From Actinomadura mexicana (GTDB taxonomy: Bacteria > Actinomycetota > Actinomycetes > Streptosporangiales > Streptosporangiaceae), in contig NZ_FZNP01000008.1 in the NCBI RefSeq assembly GCF_900188105.1, forward strand, positions 310,001-374,000: 64,000 bases of DNA, read 5' to 3'. Under the pieces are notes generated by a model. That model did not search any database. It saw only the letters and a program-made list of their open reading frames with translations, and had not been told where the DNA came from. Below, piece after piece: positions 42,262 through 50,230 of this stretch. The translations under genes and the position numbers were made by a program. The first letter of the stretch is position 1. Every line of letters starts with the position of its first letter.

Positions 42262-42846
42262 ATGGGTTACTGGATGTGGCTGACCAGGTACGACGGCGCC
42301 GAGGTCGCCGCCCTGCTCGATCATCCGCATGGCTTGCACGCGGGCCTCAGGCGGCTGCGGGACATCTGGGACGACCTGCCGATCGAGCTCGGATACGACC
42401 CATCCGGCTCCCTCTGCAAACTGGAGGAGATGGATACGCACCGGGCCTGGGATGCCCTGCACGTCCTGCTGACCGGCCACCCGAACGAGGACTACGAGCG
42501 CGTCTCCGGAGACCCACCCGCCTGCGATGTGGTGATGGGCGGCCTCGTCATGAACGAAACCGGGGAGGGATCCCTCTTACACGTCCCACGCCTTCTGCGT
42601 CCCGACCAGGTACGCGCGGTCGACGGTTTCCTACGCGGCCTGGACCGCGACGCCCTCATCCGTCAGCGTCACGCATCTCTGAAGGAGGCCCAGCCCTACT
42701 CCTTCGAGGGCTGGGGACGGCTGCAAAGCGGCGAAGCACAGGACATGGTGGAACACGGCGTCCTCGGAAAGGCATTCGACACCGTCCGCGACTTCTACGC
42801 CCGCGCCGCCACCGCGGGCAACGCCATCATCAAAGAGATCCTCTAG
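42262..42846 (+). CDS. DUF1877 (YfbM-like) family protein
   Basis: A protein of 194 residues from ATG 42262, preceded by GGAGGG. 'HRAWDALHVLLTG' in the middle and 'VEHGVLGKAFDTVRDFYARA' near the C-terminus are the DUF1877 hallmarks, the family containing E. coli YfbM. It has no known reaction and is found scattered near immunity or mobile loci. No signal peptide or membrane helix. It is a single gene at the edge of the decayed island region. Confidence 0.8.
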   Translation: MGYWMWLTRYDGAEVAALLDHPHGLHAGLRRLRDIWDDLPIELGYDPSGSLCKLEEMDTHRAWDALHVLLTGHPNEDYERVSGDPPACDVVMGGLVMNETGEGSLLHVPRLLRPDQVRAVDGFLRGLDRDALIRQRHASLKEAQPYSFEGWGRLQSGEAQDMVEHGVLGKAFDTVRDFYARAATAGNAIIKEIL

Positions 42847-43172
42847 GCGAACCGCCAGCAGGATGCGAACGCCGCGCCCGAGCCAGCCGCTGCCGCCGGG
42901 CCCGGTGTTCTCGCGCGATACCCACTCGCTCGTAAACCAAGCTCAGCCAAGGTGATCAGCACCAGCGAATACCCGGAGGACTTTTCCGTCGGCGTTTACT
43001 TCGGCCATCTCTGTTCCATGCCGTAGGGGTCCCGGTGGTACCGGGCTCCCTCCACCCCACCAGAGCCCTAGGGCCCCAAAATCTCCCCGGCGCATTGAGG
43101 CCTTACAGCCCTGCCCGCAAATGGTTCTCCCCGAGTAACTTCTCCCCCACGTCACCGAAGGGGAGATAAATC
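42847..43172. other. Non-coding gap before the lipase gene
   Basis: 326 bp without a credible gene. Several short CC/GG-rich dyads occur, for example GGTACC near 43034 and CCCTAGGG near 43068. GGGGAGA just before 43173 is the ribosome-binding site of the lipase gene. No regulator site was recognised. Confidence 0.5.
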
Positions 43173-44135
43173 ATGGCGATCACCGTTCGGAGAAAGGCTG
43201 CCTTCGCCGCCGCCGGCCTCGCGATGACGACCGGCCTGGGGCTGGTGGCATGCGCCGCGACGTCCACTCAGGAGACCAAGCTGAGCGCCGGGGGCACCAA
43301 GGCCGCCCAGGCGGCCGACGGCCTGACCGCCGCGCAGATCGCAGCCGGTGCCACCCGCGTCAGCGGAGACTCGGCGAACACGCCCGTCTACCTCATCAAG
43401 GGGTACCGGCAGAAGGTCACCGACACCGGATGCGCCAGCAAGTGGACCGACGCGGTGAACGCGATGCAAGGCTGGGGCTGGAAAGGCAGATTCCACCGGG
43501 TCGGCTACTACTCGACCGACTATCCAAAGAACTGTGTGCGGATCGCCGAGGGGTCGACCGACACCTCCATCAAGTACCTCGGCAAGAAATTGGCGCAGAA
43601 CATCTACCGGAACTACTCGTCCAAGGGCCAGACCGTCGACATCGTCGCGCACTCCATGGGCGGCCTGGTCGCCCGCGCCGCGATCGCCGGCTACGCGCGC
43701 CACGAGCCGGGCTGGCCGCCCAAGCTGCTGATCCAGGACGTGGTCACGCTCGGCACGCCGCACAAGGGCGCCATCGTGCCGACGCTCTGCGCGTCGGACA
43801 AGCAGTGCCGGGAGATGAACGGGACGAACTCGTTCATGAACTGGCTCGGCACGCAGCTGCCCCAGGCCGACGGCGGCACCGACTGGACGCTGCTCGCCAC
43901 CGACAGGGACGAGGCGGTCAACTCCTCCAGCGCCGCGCCCGCGCTCATCGGAGCCCAGCACCGGGTGCGCTACGCCGGGATCGCCGGCCTCCGGCACAGC
44001 GACCTGCGCACCAAGGTCTCCGGCCACTACCGGCTGAACTACAGCTTCAACGACGCCGACTGGAAGCACATCCGGAACGGCGCGCCGCCCGTCCGCGTGG
44101 CCATGGACGCCATCTACTGGTCCAGCAAGTGGTGA
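43173..44135 (+). CDS. Secreted lipase/esterase (alpha/beta hydrolase, EstA-like)
   Basis: A protein of 320 residues. Basic N-terminus, hydrophobic helix and 'LGLVAC' (Cys about 27) suggest a lipoprotein signal. The mature part starts with a Thr/Gln/Ala-rich spacer; 'TPVYLIKGYRQKVTDTGC' is the oxyanion strand, although the usual HG is replaced by KG. 'VDIVAHSMGGLVARAAIAGY' holds the nucleophile Ser, and 'VVTLGTPHKGAI' is typical of bacterial lipases. The catalytic His is probably in 'AGLRHSDLRT'. A likely role is extracellular ester hydrolysis. Confidence 0.87.
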   Translation: MAITVRRKAAFAAAGLAMTTGLGLVACAATSTQETKLSAGGTKAAQAADGLTAAQIAAGATRVSGDSANTPVYLIKGYRQKVTDTGCASKWTDAVNAMQGWGWKGRFHRVGYYSTDYPKNCVRIAEGSTDTSIKYLGKKLAQNIYRNYSSKGQTVDIVAHSMGGLVARAAIAGYARHEPGWPPKLLIQDVVTLGTPHKGAIVPTLCASDKQCREMNGTNSFMNWLGTQLPQADGGTDWTLLATDRDEAVNSSSAAPALIGAQHRVRYAGIAGLRHSDLRTKVSGHYRLNYSFNDADWKHIRNGAPPVRVAMDAIYWSSKW

Positions 44136-44140
44136 CCTAG

Positions 44141-44813
44141 GGCTCCGGGGCGAGCGACCAGGTGGACGCCGGCGCCGGCCAGGTCCACGTCGGCGAGGTC
44201 CCGGCCGCCGACGTGGACCTGGTCGGCGCGCTGCTCCGCAGCCCGAACGGCCGGCAGAAGTACCTCGAACTGGCGCGGACTGGACTCTGAACAAGCCCGC
44301 CCCTCCCAGCGCAGAGGCACTTTCTCATGTCAACGGAACACTTCGCTGCCACCCCGGTAAAGCCCGAGGCTGCTTCTCATCGAGTAGGCGCCGACTTCTA
44401 CTACGACCGCGCTAAGCGCGTCATGGCCGGGCTGGCCGAGAATGTCGGCAAGGACGCTGAGGACGGCGTTCCCCGAGGCTGCCCGCCTGCTGACCGTGGT
44501 GGTGGAGGTGCGCGGTGATGGCAACCGAGAGTGCCGCGCCGACCACCTGGAGGGGATCAGCCTCATGCCGCCGGACGGCGACGAGCCTGGCGCCCTGGTG
44601 ACCGAGCGCCTGCCCGGGGCGTCCGGCTGAACGGGGCGCGCGATGCACGACTCCCTCATCGTGGTCACCGCTGCCGCCCGGTTGGAAGGCCAAAGGAGAA
44701 AGCTGGCCCCCGCACGATGCGGGGGGCCAACAAGTGGTTCATCGGCTGACCGGCTCGGTGCCATGTAGATCAGCCGATTCTCCGCGCCCCTGCGAAGGAC
44801 ACGGCATCGGGAG
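44141..44813. other. Gene remnants at the left edge of the island region
   Basis: No intact gene. Frame 44141-44290 (+) ends in a protein-like 'LLRSPNGRQKYLELARTGL' before its stop and has no proper start. Frame 44442-44630 (+) reads 'AFPEAARLLTVVVEVRGDG' and ends 'PGALVTERLPGASG'. An 'MSTEHFAATPVKPEAASH' start at 44327 runs into it in another frame. These look like the broken ends of small genes of a decayed element; none could be identified. Confidence 0.35.
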
Positions 44814-44993
44814 TTACTGGCCGTCGATGAGACGCTGCGCCTCGCCGAGCAGCCCGATGATCGTCTCTGTGTCTTCGCCGGCGCCGTCGCCGGCGTTGGG
44901 CTGGTCGGCATCTTCGATGTACTCGCCGTCAGGACGGTCGAAGACCACGGAAGAGCCGCCAACGTGGGTGGGGATGCTGCTTTCACCACGCAT
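44814..44993 (-). CDS. Small acidic peptide gene, unknown function
   Basis: A protein of 59 residues. The ATG at 44993 has AGAAGGTGA 7 bp upstream. It starts MRGESSIPTHVGGSSVVFDR and continues with many Asp/Glu and Gly, 'YIEDADQPNAGDGAGEDTET', ending 'GEAQRLIDGQ'. No Cys, no membrane helix, probably mostly disordered with a C-terminal helix. Composition and codon use are protein-like. It could be a peptide precursor or an adaptor, but no modifying enzyme is encoded beside it; the rest of its operon may have been lost. Confidence 0.5.
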   Translation of the reverse strand: MRGESSIPTHVGGSSVVFDRPDGEYIEDADQPNAGDGAGEDTETIIGLLGEAQRLIDGQ

Positions 44994-45307
44994 TTCAGTC
45001 TCACCTTCTCATCACGTGACCCGCAAAGTAGCGGGTAGCTCCGGCCTGACCGGAACTACGGATGACAGTCCAACGTGAATCTTGGGACGCAAGATCTGCG
45101 CCGGTATCCCCCTCGAATACGCCCCATGGCGCAGCAAACGGATCAGAGCCGGCACTGGCGTGGCAGCTGATCGCGGCCTCGATCGTGTGCCTGGGGGAGC
45201 GCGCGGCGCCGGCCCCGCCCGTTACGCTCAATCCGCCCATGATCAGCGCCCCCAGCCCTGAACAAGCACCGGCGAGGCACCGGCACCGCGCACGAACATG
45301 GCCATCC

Positions 45308-45340
45308 TGCGGGCACTCGCTTGCAATGACTCGTGATCAC
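45308..45340. mobile_element. Diverged attachment-site remnant (third att copy)
   Basis: The stretch CTGCGGGCACTCGCTTGCAA followed by CGTGATCAC resembles the sequence at 46665-46700, where the tRNA-Val 3' fragment runs into CGTGATCACC. About 75 bp further both places continue with ACCTAATGGCACGC. This marks the probable left boundary of an older element ending in the integrase remnant at 46306-46595. Confidence 0.5.
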
Positions 45341-45411
45341 CCGGTCACTGGCTGTGACCTGCGCCGGAACACGCCCCCGGACGGCCCGTCTTCGCCACCC
45401 GGCGCAACCTA

Positions 45412-45510
45412 ATGGCACGCGTATGGCACGCGCGCGACGCTCGATCTCCCAGCATGATCACGCTCGCGACCTGCCACGACCCACGGACCACGCTCCCCAA
45501 TGGCACGCCC
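45412..45510. repeat. TGGCACG repeats, left end of the older element
   Basis: Three copies of ATGGCACGC (about 45412, 45422 and 45500), the same motif found in five copies near the second attachment site and once at each integrase 3' end. Probable integrase or excisionase arm-binding sites. Confidence 0.5.
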
Positions 45511-45846
45511 GCCCCTGGGCGCCCCGCACCTGCCTGCACCCGTCGGACAACGCTCCCCGTAGCGGCCGTAGGCGTGCGGCGAAGCCGCTGTGCTTTCCCC
45601 ATCTTCCTCCCCTCGGCCCCGACGGGACCTGCACTTAGCGGCGGACGGGTTCTGTCCAAGGTGGCGAAGCCATCACGTAGTGACGCCCGAAGGGCGCCCT
45701 TGACGGGTTCCGGCCGGCGCCATCCCCGGCAGCTCGGGGTCGGGGGAGCCCCGCACCCTTCCAGCCCAGCTTGGAACGTCCCAGCACCGGCGGAGCCTCC
45801 TGTCGCAACGCACCCTGAGCCTTGTTCGTCCAGCCACCGGCGAAGG

Positions 45847-46137
45847 CTAAAGCCAGCTCACGTCCGGGATGCTTGCGTGGGAGTGGGAGTCCAGCCCGCA
45901 AGAACGGTGCTCGTCTTCATGACGCTGAAGAAGTTGCTCCCAGGTGTTGATCTCGGGGTACCAGCCGGTGAGGTAGTGCGGAGCAACACCGTGTTCCTGT
46001 GCGAGGTGGTCGTGCAGAGCCGCGATGCTTTGTGGATCGGTGCATCGGCTCGGCGTGTGGAAGGGCCACTTGGGCCGTTCGGCGATGCAGCGCTTCCAGT
46101 GCGCCATGCGCGCCTCTGGGGTGGTGGGCATGGTCAT
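45847..46137 (-). CDS. Hypothetical His-rich small protein of the older element
   Basis: A protein of 96 residues from ATG 46137 (or the ATG two codons on); the ribosome-binding site is weak. The sequence looks protein-like: 'MAHWKRCIAERPKWPFHTPS', 'IAALHDHLAQEHGVAPHYLT' and 'WEQLLQRHEDEHRSCGLDSH'. The His and Cys clusters may bind metal. Not recognised. It lies between the att-like remnant and the deleted integrase copy, so it would be cargo of the older element. Confidence 0.5.
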   Translation of the reverse strand: MTMPTTPEARMAHWKRCIAERPKWPFHTPSRCTDPQSIAALHDHLAQEHGVAPHYLTGWYPEINTWEQLLQRHEDEHRSCGLDSHSHASIPDVSWL

Positions 46138-46198
46138 ACGTTACGGCGGTGGCGCGCCCCTGTGGCGGCCGGTTGGGGCAGGACCGGCGAAAGCGCCG

Positions 46199-46304
46199 CG
46201 ATGCGCGGTCCGGCGCGGCCGCCCGGTGACCGGCGCCCACGCCGCACGCTCCAGGCGGCCAGGCGGAGGGCCGTGCCAGCGGCCCAAGCGCCGCCGCCCC
46301 TTGA
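46199..46304. repeat. 106-bp direct repeat, copy 1
   Basis: Nearly identical to 47233-47337; weaker similarity continues to the left of both copies for about 50 bp. In this copy the repeat ends exactly where the integrase remnant begins, so it marks a recombination junction between related elements. Confidence 0.85.
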
Positions 46305-46305
46305 C

Positions 46306-46595
46306 GTCAACGCCGGGACGGTCACCGTCCGGCAAACGCAGGTGGAGTTGGACACCGGTGAGCTGGTCATCGGACCACCCAAGTCGCGGGCGGGGCTCCG
46401 GACGATGGCACTCCCCCAGGCGATCATCCCGGACCTGCGCCGGCATCTCGGCAACCTCACTGGCCCCGAACCCGAAGCGCTGATCTACCAGCACTGACGG
46501 CGGGCGGTAACCGGGCTATCGCCCGAGCGATGGACGACAAGATCAACAACCCCGACGACGATGGGGCGGCCGGAGCGCTCGCGATCGTGGGCTAA
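46306..46595 (+). pseudogene. Integrase remnant 1 (tyrosine recombinase C-terminus, internally deleted)
   Basis: Closely matches the C-terminal half of the integrase gene at 52100-53253, beginning at 'NAGTVTVRQ'. A 206-bp internal deletion joins 'GPEPEA' directly to 'LIYQH', removing the HxxR region. The ends of the deletion share TGATCT, a likely microhomology joint. A stop codon follows 'IYQH'. The 3' flank, including a terminator and the tRNA 3' part, is the same as at 53253-53346. It is the relic of an earlier integrated element. Confidence 0.9.
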
Positions 46596-46603
46596 TGGCA
46601 CGC

Positions 46604-46633
46604 GACCCCGTTTCCGATCTTGGAAACGGGGTC
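46604..46633 (+). terminator. Terminator after integrase remnant 1
   Basis: 12-bp perfect stem (46604-46615 with 46622-46633) and 6-base loop, the duplicate of the hairpin at 53262-53291. Confidence 0.8.
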
Positions 46634-46640
46634 TTCTGGC

Positions 46641-46686
46641 TGGTGGGCGCGGCAGGTTTCGAACCTGCGGCCACTCGCTTGTAAGG
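46641..46686 (-). mobile_element. Attachment site: 3' part of tRNA-Val
   Basis: 46 bases identical to the 3' portion of the complete tRNA-Val at 53299-53373, from CCA through the T-arm and variable loop into the anticodon arm. After GTAAGG the two sequences diverge. This is the att copy left at the far end when the second element integrated into the tRNA gene; the 3' half alone cannot make a tRNA. Confidence 0.9.
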
Positions 46687-46767
46687 AGCCGTGATCACCA
46701 ACCGGACTGCGCTCACCTGGGCCTCCGCCACCCGTCCGGGAAGGCGCACGCTCTCTGTCCACAGACC

Positions 46768-46900
46768 TAATGGCACGCTAATGGCACGGACGCGCGGCAA
46801 GATCACGCAGGCTGATCAAGGTCCTGAGCTGCCACGCCGCACAACTCCCGCGCTCCCGTCTGGCACGCAAGTGGCACGGGCCGCCCTCCCGCGTGGCACG
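46768..46900. repeat. TGGCACG repeats near the attachment site (putative arm-type sites)
   Basis: Five copies of TGGCACG: two as TAATGGCAC (46768 and 46779) and three more near 46861, 46872 and 46893. The same motif (TAATGGCACGCG) follows the stop codon of both integrase copies. The arrangement, several direct copies close to att, is like arm-type integrase/excisionase binding sites. Confidence 0.55.
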
Positions 46901-46914
46901 CACACGGCTCCCCC

Positions 46915-47071
46915 GCCTGAGCTTCCCGTCTGCCGTCGTCCCGCGCTTCGCGCCGCCGGGCCAGGGGCCAGGGGGTGAAGGTGGAGCGCCCCACCGGACG
47001 AACGACCTTCACCCCCTGGCCCTGGTCTGGTAGATCTCCGATCGGGACGACGGCAGACGGGAAGCTCAGGC
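46915..47071. repeat. Composite long inverted repeat
   Basis: The outer arms (46915-46943 and 47043-47071) are 29 bp and perfect; the inner arms (46966-46982 and 47005-47021) are 17 bp and perfect, with a 22-base loop. No transposase is nearby. Such large hairpins can serve as replication or transfer origins of rolling-circle elements, or as strong terminators. Confidence 0.9.
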
Positions 47072-47232
47072 CCACACCCCGACCCTCGGCGACCGCCACG
47101 GACACGCCCCCTACTTCCCGGAGCCGGAGTTCCCCGCCGGAGGCATTGAAGACCTCGGCCACGTGAACCTGAGGATTGGCGGCGGCGCGCCCCGGTGACC
47201 GCCGGCAGCTGGCGGACGGAGCGGCGGCGACA

Positions 47233-47337
47233 CGATGCGCGGGTCGGCGCGGCCGTCCGGTGACCGGCGCCCACGCCGCACGCTCCGGGCGGCCAGGCGC
47301 GGGGCCGCGCAGCGGCCCAAGCGCCGCCGCCCCTTGA
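47233..47337. repeat. 106-bp direct repeat, copy 2
   Basis: Second copy of 46199-46304 (105 bp here). It lies just left of the nuclease gene promoter. Its presence at both places supports duplication of element ends by tandem integration. Confidence 0.85.
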
Positions 47338-47475
47338 TCCCAAACAGCCCGATTCGGCAATGGATGATGCAAACGATCAAATGAGAGTCCAAGGGTTTCT
47401 CGTTCACCTTCACTCCTTAAGCACGAGAGAGTAGGGTGAGTACCCGAGTAGCTCTTGCGACGAAATGAGCCGATC

Positions 47476-49572
47476 ATGCATATTGAGAACCTGGTCCGCC
47501 TAGTTGAGACTTTTAACCCCGCACAACTTCAAGACGCGGCGATCCTGTATCTACGTATGCGCGGCTTCCAGAATCCAGAGTTGAGTGACGGATGGAGTGA
47601 TGGCGGAACCGATGTTCGCGTTCTCAACGCAATAAACGCAAAGTCTAAGATTGCCATTCAAGTCTCGGTTGAGAAGAAATGGAAGGCCAAGATATCGGAA
47701 GACTTGCGAAAGGCAATAGAAAATTATGAAATCGAATCCTTTATTTATATATCAAGTCGCCGCCTGCCTGAGTTGGAATTTGAGAAGACAAAGGATAAAC
47801 TGAAAGAGGAAACCGGTGTAGCCATCGAAAGGGTGGATGGACAATCGCTAGCTAGCGCCTTTTTTACAGAAGGTCGCACTAGTGAACTTCTCAAAATTGG
47901 AGGAATACACCACAATGAGGAGATTGGATATTCTTCCAAGGAAAGCTCCTTTGTAAATCAGGCACTCTTTAGCTACCTGTTCTTCAGTGATGACATTCGG
48001 GACTTTCGTGAACGCATCCTCGATAGCATCACACTTGCATATCTTAGCGAAAACGAAAATACGTCTACAAGTCGGTCCGTGAACACTTTGTCCCGAGGAA
48101 TTGCACAAGAGACATTCGGGTCTTCACAGAAATCATCCGCCTTTGCATCGACCATTGATCGTTTGCTTCAAGATGGCAGTATCCTCGCCAGCGAGGATGG
48201 TCTGAAACTTTCACAAATTTCACGCGATCACGTAGAAACCAGTCGCGCCCTTAACGAACGCGAATGGACTCTCTTGATCGAAAAGATCATGACAGTTTTG
48301 CGTAGAGAGTTGCCCAATATATCTGATGCCGAGGTTGACGAAGTGGTCCGTTTCCTAGGAGCAACCGCTACGGGAGTCGGAACTAGCGCTAAAGGCGCCT
48401 TCGGCACTAAGGACGCCAGCTCGTTGAAGCATCATCTGCGCAAAAGGATCGCAGAGCTCGACAGTATGCTGCATAGTCTAGGCGCCATGGACGACAATGG
48501 GCGGCGAGCGCTGATATCAGATCTCATGAATATGACAACTTCTTCACAGGCAGGGAAGGCACTTGCCGCGAGTGAAGTATTTGGCTTTTTGAGTTCTTTG
48601 ACCGTAACTGAACTCTCTGCGGCCTTTGGAGGACATCGGACCAATCCTAATCTAATCCTGGATTCCAATGTCGCGATACCAATGCTTTTGAATCTGTACT
48701 ATGGTGCCGGAACTACGCGTTTCTTTGCCAGTGCAAAGATTCTTCATTCTCTCGTTTCCGAAACTGGCCTTCAACTCAGTCTACCTCAAGACTATCTTGA
48801 AGAAGCTGCATTTCATCTTATCCAAGCTTCTCGGCAGTATCCCGCAGTGGTGGACTATGATGACGATCTTAGGATGTCGACCAATGCTTACGTTGCACAC
48901 TATGTGACTCTCAGAAAGGCCGGACATCCTCGAACCTTTCTGAAGTATCTCGCCGGATTGGGGGCGACATCTGAACTGCTTGGACAAGATAGTCGCACAG
49001 CACGGAATCAGCTTATGATTAAGCTCAGACACCTGTTTGCGAGATACGGCGTTGAAATCTGCTTTTCAGACCGTCCTGATCAGATTGCCCGGGTCGCTGC
49101 AGAGGGAGAGTTCTCCATAGCCGCGAAATCTCTCGGACGCCAACGGGCAAATATTCTTGCACGCCATGACGCCAACATAATTGCGCATCTTCAAGAAACA
49201 ATGAAGTCTTCGCCCGACTACCCCATCCTAGTGACATGGGACCGAGTTTTTCATGGCCTAAACAATGATAACGATCACTGGGTGGCGCTCGATCCAGCTA
49301 CAACAGTAGACCTTCTTTCCATGACTGATACAAAGAAGTTCGGTAGCCCCCTGGCATCTGCAACTGTGATCGCAATGTCATTGTCAGAAGAGGACGCGGA
49401 AAAAGGAGCACAAGTCACCGATTGGCTGGTTCGCTCCAATTTGGTCGATCTTGCAGATGCCGACCAGCGAGATATCGCCCTTCGCTTTAAGAGCGAACAT
49501 CTTCGACATTCCGCAGATAACAGAGATAGTGTGCTGCGCGAAGCCTGGGATGATTGGAGGAAGTCCGAATAG
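47476..49572 (+). CDS. Putative two-nuclease defence protein (Mrr-like N-terminus, PIN-like C-terminus)
   Basis: 698 residues from ATG 47476; TTG 47455 is an alternative start. Residues 15-130 resemble an Mrr-type restriction endonuclease: 'LQDAAILYLRMRGF', 'WSDGGTDVRVL' with Asp46, then strand 'IAIQVSVEKKWK', where the usual QxK is altered. Residues about 225-260 look like a winged helix. Residues about 390-600 look like a PIN RNase: 'NLILDSNVAIPMLLN' (Asp396), 'YLEEAAFHL' (Glu442/443), 'RHDANIIAHLQ' and 'YPILVTWDRVFHG'. The gene is much more AT-rich than its neighbours and uses codons rare in them, so it was acquired with the mobile element. A single-gene phage or plasmid defence system is inferred; the family is not recognised. 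Confidence 0.7.
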   Translation: MHIENLVRLVETFNPAQLQDAAILYLRMRGFQNPELSDGWSDGGTDVRVLNAINAKSKIAIQVSVEKKWKAKISEDLRKAIENYEIESFIYISSRRLPELEFEKTKDKLKEETGVAIERVDGQSLASAFFTEGRTSELLKIGGIHHNEEIGYSSKESSFVNQALFSYLFFSDDIRDFRERILDSITLAYLSENENTSTSRSVNTLSRGIAQETFGSSQKSSAFASTIDRLLQDGSILASEDGLKLSQISRDHVETSRALNEREWTLLIEKIMTVLRRELPNISDAEVDEVVRFLGATATGVGTSAKGAFGTKDASSLKHHLRKRIAELDSMLHSLGAMDDNGRRALISDLMNMTTSSQAGKALAASEVFGFLSSLTVTELSAAFGGHRTNPNLILDSNVAIPMLLNLYYGAGTTRFFASAKILHSLVSETGLQLSLPQDYLEEAAFHLIQASRQYPAVVDYDDDLRMSTNAYVAHYVTLRKAGHPRTFLKYLAGLGATSELLGQDSRTARNQLMIKLRHLFARYGVEICFSDRPDQIARVAAEGEFSIAAKSLGRQRANILARHDANIIAHLQETMKSSPDYPILVTWDRVFHGLNNDNDHWVALDPATTVDLLSMTDTKKFGSPLASATVIAMSLSEEDAEKGAQVTDWLVRSNLVDLADADQRDIALRFKSEHLRHSADNRDSVLREAWDDWRKSE

Positions 49573-49600
49573 GGCACCTCTGACATGATGCGACTAACAT

Positions 49601-50174
49601 CTACGCAGGAGACCAAGATCGAGTCGATCGGATTTTCATCAGACGCTCAGCCTGTTCAAGGGCTTGGCCCCATGGATAGGCATTCCATGCGGGTTTCGCC
49701 TGTGCCCGGTTCATGTGGCTCAAGTTCCTTGGGACCGAGTGGGAATCGTACTGCTTCTTCACGAAGAGTTGCGATACGTGAGGCGGTGCGACCTGCCACT
49801 GCGGTGTCGAAGAATGGCAGGACGACTGCGGTGATGCCAAGAGCGGGGGGCTTCCGCGAGGAGGCCTAGGGCGCAGATGTCGGCTATGCCGTTCGCCCAT
49901 CTGTTGATGGGGTTTTAGTGGCGGGGACCGCGATGATGGCCTCTTGCCTTGAATGAGCGGGGTTAGCCTGGCTTGCAGTATTGGCTGCGGACGGGGCGGC
50001 CGGTTTGGCTTCAAAGGTCTCAGCGTCGACGAAATCCAGGGCCGATGGCGTCGCTATTTTTTAAAGGTCTCAGTTGCGGTAGCGAGCCAGCGTGACGAGC
50101 TTTTCGACGTCGGCGGCGGGTCCTGCTGCGCATACAATGGAGTAGAGGACTTTGCGGCGGTCGAGTCCCGTCAC
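49601..50174 (-). pseudogene. Decayed HFCD-family flavoprotein gene
   Basis: GTG 50174 has GAGGAGC upstream and begins 'RRKVLYSIVCAAGPAADVEK', then stops after 'LARYRN'. Homology resumes in other frames: 'ATPSALDFVDAETFEA', 'INRWANGIADICALGLLAEA', 'LGITAVVLPFFDTAVAG', 'LGPKELEPHEPGTGETRME' and finally 'NAYPWGQALEQAERLMK'. Together these follow the order of phosphopantothenoylcysteine-decarboxylase-like flavoproteins found on actinomycete islands. At least three frameshifts and one stop show that the gene is dead. Confidence 0.8.
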
Positions 50175-50230
50175 TTCTGCTCCTCGCAAACCCGGGCGTG
50201 TTGGCGGTTCTCTCGGTTCAGAAATGCTCC

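Larger units (their letters stand above)
44994..45846. other. Non-coding or decayed stretch left of the first integrase remnant
   Basis: About 850 bp with only weak open frames on either strand. It contains the attachment-like remnant at 45308-45340 and TGGCACG repeats near 45413-45510. The rest was not recognised. Confidence 0.4.
46687..47475. other. Non-coding left end of the second element
   Basis: About 790 bp without a credible gene. It carries the TGGCACG repeats (46768-46900), a large composite inverted repeat (46915-47071), the second copy of the 106-bp direct repeat (47233-47337) and, near 47400-47470, an AT-richer segment that should hold the promoter of the nuclease gene. Confidence 0.6.

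Noticed and set aside
45001..45240. 79-codon minus-strand frame just upstream of the small acidic peptide gene
   Set aside because: No recognisable domain and weak start; its 3' end merely supplies the ribosome-binding site of the next gene.
46915..47071. Terminal inverted repeats of an insertion sequence
   Set aside because: No transposase lies between or near the arms and no target duplication is visible.
49585..50014. Two opposing small open frames, 49585-49869 (+) and 49601-50014 (-)
   Set aside because: They lie in the decayed flavoprotein gene; the only meaningful homology is spread over several minus-strand frames.
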